Shown: piece after piece, positions 11,415 through 23,400 of the stretch
Position numbering within the stretch: the first letter of the stretch is position 1
Layout of the letters: each line of letters opens with the position of its first letter
Assembly (NCBI RefSeq): GCF_000699445.3
Contig: NC_067198.1
Span: 25,183,536 to 25,247,535 of the forward strand
Direction of reading: 5' to 3'
Source: Schistosoma haematobium
Taxonomy: Eukaryota > Platyhelminthes > Trematoda > Strigeidida > Schistosomatidae
DNA: 64,000 nt
Made by a program: the position numbers and the translations under genes
The notes under the pieces: model-generated
What the model was told of the DNA's origin: nothing
What the model saw: the letters and a program-made list of their open reading frames with translations, nothing else
The model's database searches: none

Positions 11415-14400
11415 GTTAGTTTTGTTTTTCTGTTATTAAATTATCGAAATAAGTAATTAGTTTATCGTTGATGTAATTTTCACTATCTCTTGATGTAAAA
11501 AAGTTAAACAATACCAATGCAAGGTAACTCAACTGGCAAAATGTTCCAACATAGAATAATCTCCGCTGAGGTACTACTGAAAACCGAAAAACACCGGATG
11601 GCTATTTCGTCCTGTAATGGAACTCCTCAGTAGTGCACATTTACGGTCTGTTTTTACGTCACCCGCATATGAAGACGAATAAGCTATCCAGTGTTTGCTG
11701 ATCTTCAGTAGCACCTTAACTGAAATCAGTCTGTAAAATGAACCAATTTCGACACCTACTTTCAACTATATTTCTGTACAAAATAAATGGTTAATGAGTT
11801 AAAGCATACATTGAAAGATAATTCATGATTCTAAAGTATTCGTCAAAAAATTTAAATGCAATCATTTGTCCCGAAATAAGCTTTTTGACACCTTACAAAG
11901 TATACCTCCGATCTTCAAGAAAATGATGCTTTATATGTGAAGCAGTTACATGTTATCTCAGTAATATGAACTTGTCATGTCGATCATGACACTAGAAAAT
12001 CCTATGTGAGTTTGTAGGTAAGCATCAACGAAGTCTTGCGTTGTTTTCATTGGTAACTCAAATCATATCATTTTCCAGCGGTAACGGTTATACAACGTCT
12101 GCAAATGTTTCTATCAAATATCCAACATTATCGTTATTCGTCTTGTTACACTGTGTTATGATATTGTTGAACTGTCTTGTCACAACTTGTCAATATGTGC
12201 AGATTATCTTGTGGAATGTATACAAGTCTTACAATAATAACCAAGTCATGATGAGAATCTATTACGGAAAAAGGCGTAAGTAAACATGATTCAGGTTATT
12301 AGACTTCATATTTTACCGTGCTGGAGTCATTCAACAATTCCTCTGCAAATTTTCTAGAGAATGTTTGGAGACTACTTCTTCTGATTATTAATCTCTGGAA
12401 GCTTTTAAGTAAAATATAGAATATATCTGATCATTTTTTCATCCTTAGTTGACAGCTACTGAAATTGCTATCAATTTAGCATGTTTTCTAGAAACTTTTA
12501 GACTATCAAAACACAAAATCTCACAAATCCTGACGTATTCTCAAAGTTAAATTAATCTTCAAAATGAAGTTTCTATATTTCCAATGACCTATTTTTGAGA
12601 ATACAATACTTCTGAGTGCTAGGATAAGGTTAACAAGTTGCTATCTACACATCCAAACATAAGACTTACAAAATAATCAAAAGTTAAACAACAGACAAGT
12701 TTAAAGTTGAAATTCAAAAAACAAACTACTAAATACAATTTGAAAATACATTGTACTCTTTCGTTTCGCTTGTTTACAAATGAGACAGAAATCAGTCATT
12801 TTTTCATGGCTTAGCAACATAATTCTACACTTAAATTGAAAACTTCGTTTGTATTATATTATATGTTCATTTTATTTGCATAAAATTAAATTGATTACAT
12901 TACTTTATTCACATACATACTGAAACATGATTGTATGATGAATAATCGTTAAATGAAGTTTTTTTTCATTATTTTCATTCATTTCAAATTCTCAGAAAAA
13001 AAATAGATCGATTGCTTTGTTACTTAAATTTGTGTACTTTTTTCCAAAGTACTGTAATAGTGAGGTATTATGTGAAAGAATAATTTATTTAGATACTATT
13101 CACATTCTGGTGAAGTACGATCGTAATGTCATTGATTTTAGTTTATAATTTGTGCTGTTTCTTCGTTGTTGATTAAAACAAATTTATATATATATATATA
13201 TATATATATATCAATAGTTGGAATCTTTAGTCAATTGAAGCTAGACAAACACGGAAAACCTGGAAGCACTGGACGGCCGTTTCGTTCTAGTATGGGACTC
13301 CTCAGCAGTGCTCATCCACGATCCCGCCCCTCCCCGCGAGATTTGAACTCAGGACCTATCAGTCTCGCGTGTGGGCGCCTAACCATTAGACCACTGGCCC
13401 CCATCGAACGATGTTAGTGTCTAACTTCAGCCAATACACGAAATTGCGCTCTAGTTGACTCATGATTTCAACTATGAAAACTCTAAAGTCTCCACGAAAC
13501 TCTTTCTGATTATACATTTATTCTTATTCTAATGTTACAAAATTTTTTATCAGTATAGTGTTCGTATTTGTAATTTATATAATGATTTTTGTAACGATGA
13601 CCTATTTATATGAAACTTTTAAGTCAATATCTAGATTATTCGCTACTAAGTGCTTGATATGCATGGACAGTTAAAAGTATTGTGATTAATAGAAAGATTA
13701 TACGATTGTGATTTGTCAACAAATTACATTTAATGCTGATAATGATTAGAAAAACGAAAATGGTTATGATGTGATGCTCAGGTTTATTTTTCTTCGTAAA
13801 TTTTAAAAGGTAACTGCGTAGTTTCACTTGTCCATATTATTTTGATTTGAAATCGTGTTGAACGACAAACTCTTTTGGCAAATTTAAATAATCAAATGAA
13901 GCGAAACGTTGGTAGCTCTGACGGCTGAATATGTTGGTATTGTGTTCTATGACTCGGTTATTAAGACACATAATCACAGCTTCACAATCAAACCATCTCG
14001 TACAGAAAACACTTGACCTCATCTCGGCAAAACGGAGAGCCAACGAGATACACCCTCCGTGTACCTGGTAACCCGATGGTTAGCTCTCGTGGACTGGCAG
14101 GAGTAGGGATAGCACTAAGCATGAGGGCGGAACAAGCACTGCTAGAGTGGATCCTCGTCAACAGTCGTCTATGTGCTGTTCGGCTAAACGGCTCCGTAAG
14201 AACTCGGAAGGATAGGGACACACGTCGTTGCCTTTTTGTCGTTTCTGCCTACGCTCCCAACGACTGCAGCTCAGATGAAATGAAAGATGAATTTTACAGA
14301 AAGCTATCTGAACTTCTTCAGAAAGCTAAACGTTCAGAAATAGTACTTGTAGCAGGTGACTTTAATGCCCAGATAGGTAGTTTAAACCATACAGAAAGGC

Positions 14401-17400
14401 ATTTAGGTGGGTATTTTAGTATTCTGGCACAACGAACAGATAATGGTGATCGTCTGCTGCAACTATGCTCAGGCAATCGTTTGTTTTAGCAAACACAAAT
14501 TTTAAGCATAAGGAGAGACATCGTCTAACATGGCGACCCCTACACCAAACCAACGATGGACTCAAATAGACCATATTGCCATCAGTCATCGTTGGAAAGG
14601 GTCGGTAGAAGATTGTCGCTCATTCTGGAGTACCTGCTTGGACTCCGACCATGCCCTAATATAGGCACGCATCTGCTTGCGCCTCACTGGACGCAAAAAA
14701 GCCACATTAAAAAGACCCATTCGAACTGAGTTAAGTAACGAGAAAACCAAAAGTAGGTTCCAGGAACAACTGAGGTCACGATTAGGTAGTTCTGAAAACG
14801 AGGCTGACCCAGATGTTGCTTGGAAAGCTATACAAACAGCTATGGAAACAGCAGTGACATCTATCAGTTATTTAAATCACAAAGTTACAAAGAACCAATG
14901 GATTTCCTCAACCACATACTCACCATTCGTCAGATTCTAGAACACAGGCATACTTATCGACGTTCGACAATCATAGTTTTTCTTCACTAGTTTCTTGACT
15001 TCAAAACAGCATTAGACTCTGTCGATTGAGAGGTTCTGTAGCAGTATCTGCCATTGAAAGGTGTACCTCAGAAGTACATATACCATGTGAACGCTCTTTG
15101 CTCGAACATTGCCAGTCGAGTCAGAGCTAATAGTGAACTATCATCTGATTTTTCAACCTCAAGTGGTGTCCGTCAAGGCTGTCCACTCTCTCCATTTCTG
15201 TTTAACTTCATCATAGACCTATTGATGGAAATAACACTCTCGTCGACTGAATTCTCGGGTATTGATCTCCTACCAGGAGGTCCACTTATCGACTTAGAAT
15301 ACGCAGATGACATAGTCCTGTTTGATAAAATGCAGAGTCTTCTGGTAGCACTAAGCAACAATGCCAGAATGTTTGGAATGCGCTTCTCTCCCTCTAAATG
15401 CAAGTTGTTGCTTCAGGACTGGCCTGCGTCAACATCTGAACTAAGGACAGGGAGTGAAGTAGTCGAACGCGTTGACAACTTTACTTTGAAGTCTGATCAG
15501 CCCTAATGGGTTTGTGTCTGACGAAATCTCAGCACGGATTCGTAAAACTCGCTTGGCTTTTGCCAACTTACGTCACCTTTGGCGAAGGCGAGATATTCGT
15601 CTATAAATTAAGGGACGTGTAAATTGCGCGGCAGTTCTTTCTGTTTTAATTTACGGCTACGAACCGTGGTCGTTAAAAGTAGAAGATACTCGTAAGCCAC
15701 CAGTATTTGACCACAGATGCCTTAGAAATATTGCTGGCATCTGCTGGGATCACCGGGTAAGTAATAGTGAGGTTAGACGCAGGGTATTAGGGAACGATGG
15801 TGAATCAGTTGATGAGGTTATGAATCTCCATCGACTGAGATGGTTAGGCCACGTATTACGTATGCCTGAACACCGATTACCACGACGCGCAACGCTGACT
15901 GGTGTTGGGAATGGTTGGAAGAAAGTTAGGGGCGGCCAAACCAAAACGTGGCACCAGTCCTTAAAGTCACTAACTTCTAGTCTGAGCCATGTTGGTAGAT
16001 GCAGACTACTTGGTTGGTGTCCGCGTGACTATCGTAACCAATGGTTGGAGACTCTTGGTGACATGGCTCAGAATCGATCACAATGGCGTCGGTGTATACA
16101 CTCTCTGTCTTCCCTTAAACTAAGGGATAAAAATTGCTTCATATCTTTTTACGAACTAATTCTTTCTTCCTGTACTATATCCTTATTGCAATCTTTCTTT
16201 TATATATTCCCACCTCTGAATTAACTACTTTTATGAATCCGGTGTCCATCTTGTTGTGTTAATGAGGAATGGCAACTTGGACCGATGCATATATGTGCCT
16301 GGTCCTACGTTGTACCTGACTGACTGACAGAAAACGTGACACTATCAGAAATGTGAATGCCAAATTCGATAAATTTTAACTGTAAACATACATTGTTTTC
16401 CACGAATTTGCTTCTATATATATATCACATTCAAACTACTAACTCTTCTAAATCTATCATGAGTAAATGTAAATTAATAATTTATCAAAAACACTACTTA
16501 TAAGTAACTGAACTACGCTTGTCGTATATAATTTATGAATACAGTTTGCTTTCAATTTATTTCGTCTGATTGATGTTAATAAAGATTCACATGAGAATTC
16601 GTATCCTATCTAATAACTTCACAGTTTTTCCGTACCATTTATATCTTCTCAAAAATAATAGTTTTACTTCCTGTCCAGTCCCTAGTTTAGTTATTATAGA
16701 CGTTTAAGGATATTTTCATGTTAGGATCTTTTCCACTAAGTCAATGAAATTTGTAGTTAATATGCCAAATACCATTCATTAACAATCTGTATAGAAAAAA
16801 AATCTATCAAGTGAGTTTACACGAGAGTAAAGTAATTACTATTTTAAGAAATAATAATCACAGCAATCGGTTGAAACTAAGTCATACATTTTTGTTTAAT
16901 AATTGAGAGATAAGTAAGACAAATTCACTTGGTATTGTTTACTTGAATCTTCCCATTGATGTTTAGGACTGTAATTGACCAGTTCCAGAGTGAACATCAA
17001 CTCTGAGATGCAGGTATATGCAGCTGACGAGTCGCAATTAAGACGAAACGCGTGTCCTGAATTCCACTGCTAGGCACTATCTATCTTTGCTTATAAATAA
17101 AATAATTTGATAATGTATAGGGTGTTGTATTTCTTTCACTAATTTTCAAATATCACTCATGCGTAAAATGTTATTTTTATTTCAAAATACAAATTTAAAG
17201 AAAAATACTGGATATTTTTCTCCATATAGTTGTCTATTTTTACTGATTTGTAAATTATGATTATGTTTTCAATCGTTTAAAGATCCCCATCATATTAAAA
17301 GACTAATATTTGAACGAAGAATATTCTTTTCGATAAATTCTCTCCAGGTTGTACAATTCATATAATCTAAAAAGTGGCCAGGTTAAGGACAAAGTACATC

Positions 17401-20400
17401 GTTTAAAGCATGTGAATTTAGGATTGTTAAACAAAATGCAATAAAATTGTTAATGTTTATATGATTCATATAGAATGTTAACTTGAATCTGCATATATGT
17501 GAAGTGAAATTTAAGATCCATGATCAGAATAAATAGGGGTTAGATAGGGTGAGAGAAATAATATTGCAATTACATTTTGGTCAAATGTTTAGTAGAAGGC
17601 TCCATTGTGTGACAAATTAGTAAGACGTAATAAGGAGGGATGAATGTGAAGTGAATAAATCATACATAGGGGAGATTAATAATGTTTAACCAATAGTAAT
17701 AATAATAATACAAAGATTTGTGGATTTATCGAAAAGAATATTCGTCGTTTAGTCTTTTGATTATGTTTTTACTCAACTACAGAGCAATTAGTAACTATTT
17801 AATAACTGAATTTAAATTGATAGATTATGTAAGTTGAAATCGGAAATAAAATATTATGCATACTATCATTACAAAGAAGGCTACGTATAATGATGTACAT
17901 ATGACGAAATATGTGATTGACGGTAACTGTTATTCAAAAAATAGAAAACAACAAATATTCGTCTTAAAGAATGGATTCTCATAATCATCAAAAACGTGCA
18001 ACTTGCTTGTTCGACCCTTTTTTCGAATCTCGCAGGGGGGCGGGATCGTGGATGTGCACTTCTGATGAGTCCCATAATAGGACGAAACACTCGTCCAGTG
18101 CTTCCACGTTTTCCTCGGTGGTCTAGCTTCAAATGACTCATGATTTCAACTATTGAAATTACTAAAATCTTCACGAAACCCCTTCTGATAATGAATTTTT
18201 AAGTGTTTAGTAAAGCTGAATATACAAGTTTGGATCTCAATTATAACTGTGAATAAAATGATGATATTTTAGTTAAAGCGCTCAATTATTCAATCGTATG
18301 TAGAAACAATTAAATAAATAAAATTGGAACTAGATAAATATTTCAATGATCCCAACTGTCTATTTTTCATTATCAATGATTACGACTTCCAAAATATTTA
18401 AAAATTCTTATTATTTTCTTAATTCATTGTAGTGCTTCCAGGTTTTCTTGGTAGTCTAGTTTTAATTGACTCATGATTTCAACAATTGAAATTCTTAAAA
18501 ATTTCCACAAAACCCATTCTGATGATAATAATCACCTGCTCACTAGTGACTGACTTCAAGATGCATTTCCTGGAGTTCTGGTGAGAAGCCGTTACCAGTG
18601 GAGTTCAGCCAAGTCTGTTGTGAGATATTAACTCACTGAAGACAATGGTGCACGGCTGCGCAACTTCGTGGATTGGTTGAAGTTAGACATTAACACCACT
18701 TGATGGGGGCTCAGTGGTCTAATGGCTAAGCGCTCGTGCGCGAAACCGATAGGTCCTGAGTTCGAATCTCGCAGTGGGGGCGGGATCGTGAATGCTTACT
18801 GCTGAGTAGTCCCACAACAGGACGAAACGGCCGTCCAGTGCTTCCAGGTCTTCCATATTTGTCTAGTTTCAATTGACTCATGATTTCAACCATTGAAATT
18901 TTTAAAAATCTCCACAAAACTCCTCATTGTAATTAATTTAAATGACAATTTTCTTAAGTATTTCCATGAAACTATATTAAAAGTCATTTAATTTTTTTTC
19001 TTTTATTATTTCTTTCATATATATTCAATTGATCAAATAGGCACGTGAAGAGATACGTATATTGGAAACATTAAGAAATATGCGTGAATCTTCTGGTGGT
19101 GAATTAAATCGTTGTGATTTTCCAATTATTAATTTATATGAACATTTTACATTTCGTAAACATATTTGTATGACATTTGAATTATTAAATATTAATTTAT
19201 ATGATTTATTAAAATTAAATAAATTTACTGGTTTACCAAGAGATCGTGTAAGACGAATATCTTTTCAAGTATTAAAAGCTTTACAATTTATACAAAAAGC
19301 TGGAATTATACATTGTGATTTAAAACCAGAAAATATTCTACTTGTTTGGCCACAATTGCCAGAAAATGATAATAACAGTAATAATATTAATCAACAGAAT
19401 TCACATAATCAATATGGTGATAATTATTTTAAAAAATGTCAACAACATCAAAATCATTATAATGGTAATAATAATAATAATAATAATAGTAATAATGGAT
19501 ATGATTCACTGAATAATTTACGTTCAATGTATCAACGTGTAACAGAACAAAAGGATTATGTTAAATTAATTGATTTTGGATCAAGTTGTTTTCAAAATGG
19601 TCAACCATATCCCTATATTCAGTCAAGATTTTATAGAGCACCAGAAATTCTACTTCGTTTAGGTTATAATGAAGCAATTGATACATGGAGTTTTGGATGT
19701 TTAGTGGCTGAACTAATAAATGGTTAGAAGTTTTTTCATTAATCCATTATTTATTTATTTACATAAATATACTCTTCTTTGTTAATAAATTGGGACGACA
19801 ATATCTCTAAGGTTTTTCAATAATTAATCACTACTATATCGTTCTACCTGAATCAATAATTGTAATTTACTGTTTAATCATCAATATGTTGTAGTTACCT
19901 TTAATTGTCTGCTGTGAATAGGATAGTATAATCTAGTCCGGGAAGGTGGATGTAAAACACAAACCTATTATAAATTACGGGTTAAAGTGAAATCTTTGGT
20001 AGATGTTATACCCAAACATGGAACATTTGATTAATAAATAAACAAATATTGACCAAAAATTTCATGTTTAACACACTTGGTGGAAACTAAAATCGTAATG
20101 AATATCCTTGAATACACACTACACTATCGATTTTATAAGATTGATAACACTATGCATTCAATATAAATATATCAGCTCAACAGTAGGACGAAGTTTATTA
20201 AAATTACAATTACCCGACCAAATTAAAATATCATTCAACCAATAAGAAGTAACTTAATATATTATACAATAGTAGAGTAGTTTTTTGCCATTACTGCTGG
20301 TTAGCTTACACTACTATAGAATTTTAAAGTTTTCAAATATTGGTGAGAGAATTCAGAAAGTTATGATGAGAAGCAGTAACAAATGAAAATCAAGCAAATC

Positions 20401-23400
20401 AACGGTGAGGTAGATATGATCGATTTTTATGTATTTCTATGAAGTCGGACACCAAGATTAACTGAAGTTATAAATGTGAATAACTAGATTGTAACTCAGT
20501 GGCGCAGATATAATGAAGTCTCTGAAAATCTTGAGGTTGATCTTAAACAGTGTTATGAATGCCCACAATTGAGGCATCTAGAACTAGGGTGGAATTTCTG
20601 CTTACGTCGTTCACTAGACACTTCTAGTTGCCCAGTGAAATTCATCCAGTGATGAAAAAAGACTCATCATACCAATACACTACAAATCTAATCTTACTGG
20701 GTTTTTTTAACTGTCGCCTTTTCATGCTTCTAGTTTAAGACTACTGATTCCGATTGCATTAATTACGAAGAACTATGTCGTGCTAAATAATTAAGTGAAC
20801 GACTAAATCTTCACAAAAAGTAAAGTTATATATTTCATGGGAAGTCATAGTGTCTCAATAAACCTTATACCTAATTTACTTATTTTAATTGTGTTTTTTT
20901 TAATTAATGAAAGAATCTCATTGTGTCATACAAGAAGAATTGAAAATGATCTGTTGGATAGTTTTTTACCGAGAAAGATGTCTCACCATATCGTCGACTT
21001 TGTTCAGTTTTACCAAGAAGATTTAAGTAGTTTGGAAAAGAACTCGGCTACATGGGACAAATTCGTCCTGGTACAACATTAATGATCCTATTATACAATA
21101 CATACAATAAATGAAATAGCTAGTCAGCATCCGTATTTTAAATTCAGAGTAAAACGAAATCAAATGTCTTTTTGGTTATATTGTTTTTTAAGCTGGTACT
21201 GAGAGGAAGTAAATATTGATAATCTTACTCAATACTTCTAGGAAAGTCATAAATTTAAACCAATCAGCTCAGAGAACAAGACACAATCAAAAGTGTCCAC
21301 TTCAGTAATAAATCTTTGTAACCATTTCAGAACTTATTGGCCGTTATTATTTGTTATTTCTTTTGGTATTGTAATAACGAATCCAAATTAGGAAATATTT
21401 CTATATAATTACTTGAAGTATACGGTTAGCTAACTTTTTGATTTCCGTTTTTCATCTGTTTGTGATTTTATTTCAGGTTTACCATTATTTCCTGGAGAGG
21501 ATGAAACTGACCAAATGGCTTGTATTATGGAAGTATTAGGTCTACCACATCCAAATCTTTTACGTCATTCATCAGAACTAGATCGTTACTTCATTGAATT
21601 CAAATGTGATAAATTGAAACCATCTACATTGGAGTTTATGGACAAAAAAGGTGTACGATTAAGTAGAGATCTTGTGTATCTACCACGTTATTGTTCAGTA
21701 CGTTATCCAGATGGTGATAATCCTCCACAATTGTTACCAGGTATTTCAAAACGAGGTGGACATGTTCGTGGTATACCAAGTAGTTTACCATTACTTCAAG
21801 CTATTACTCAATCAAGACTACGTCGTTATAAACGTAAAGATACACGTAGCGTATCCAATTTATCAACAGCAATAAATCCAACCAAAATGTCAGAGGAAGA
21901 AGAAATTTACTTAGATAAAGATAATGAATTAATTGTAAATTTACTATCATCTTGTTTAACTTGGTTACCTGACGAACGAATTCAATCAAACAAAGCGATT
22001 ATGCATCCATGGTTTAATCATTTCTATAATAGTAAATCCACTATTGGGTTTCGTTCACAAGTACGTGTTAGGAGTATGGAAGTATCAAAATTTGCACCAA
22101 ATAATAGTAAATTAGCTAATGAAATTAACGAACGTCATTTACTTCATGATCATCGTAATGGTCATGAATCACTGAATAAAGACTCATTGCATAAAATCAA
22201 TGGGTTATATAATAGTGGAAGACAAAAAACATCACGAATAAATTTAATTAATAGTCATTTAGTTAATTTTGATATTACACATAATAATTCCATTGCAAAT
22301 GATTCAGTGAGAAATAATCATGAAACTGATGTAGTGCCACGCATGGTTGATGCACAGAGTAGTCCGATTCAAGAGGAAGAATTGAAAAAAACTCGTCGTA
22401 ACTCTCAAATTACCATAGTACAACAACAGCCATCATACTTGGTTACTGTTTCTAATTCACCAAATACATGTTCAAAAAATTCGTCACATTCAACTCAGCA
22501 TACTGATAAATTGTCTTCTTCTTTTTCTGGAAATCGGCATGTTACATTCATTTATTCAAACAATGATAGTAGAACAATAACAACGGCCACTCCGATGACA
22601 ACGACGATGGTTGCTACTACTGCTAATAGCAGTAATCAATGTGCTGACAACAAGTTAACCGTATCAGATGACAATCAGGAAGGTCGATTACTGTCTGTGA
22701 ACTTATCATGTAATCACCTAAACAGTGATAATAACATTACTAAAATCAATAATAGTAATATTGATGGTGCATGTGATGTTACTATTAACAATACAACTAG
22801 CAGTAATATAATTCATATGAATAAAAATATTTTGAACGATAGCACTATCAACAACAACAACAACAGTAGTAGTAGTAGTAGTAGTAGTAGTAACAATAGC
22901 AGTAGTAACAGCAATCCCAACACTAGTGCTCTTGACGTAATGCTTCAACATTCTGATTTAGTTACATCAGTTCGTCGGTCGTCACTTATTGAGTCGTTGA
23001 CGGAAATCAATAGTTTAAGTGGAACCCAATCCGAAGTTATTGTAGAAAAACCACGTCCTCTAATTCATACCAAACCTGATGCAATATATCAAAGTAAAAA
23101 GCTATTAGATCGTAATTCAACTAGTAATAATGATCGACCATTATCAGAATTCACTCACCATCATCATCACCAAAATAACCAACATCTGTTTACGGATTAC
23201 GGTAAGACCAAAATTATCACAGAAAATGGAAGTGATAGCCCAACTTTTCTGATCACTGGTCATTGCTCTGACTCAACTCCTCATCTACCTAACCTTATGT
23301 CATTTAATATCAATCACACTAATAATAATACTAATAGCACGAATGCAACAGTGTGTAAAATCACAAATTCACCAAATCGATATTCGTATTCCAATTTGCA

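Noticed and set aside
20340..20420. Possible family A 5' region (GAGAAGCAGTAACAAATG)
   Set aside because: Too diverged and without tRNA-like or ribozyme parts to support a call.
22718..22951. Thr/Val-rich antisense frame in the kinase tail
   Set aside because: Reverse complement of the AGT and AAC repeats of the coding strand.
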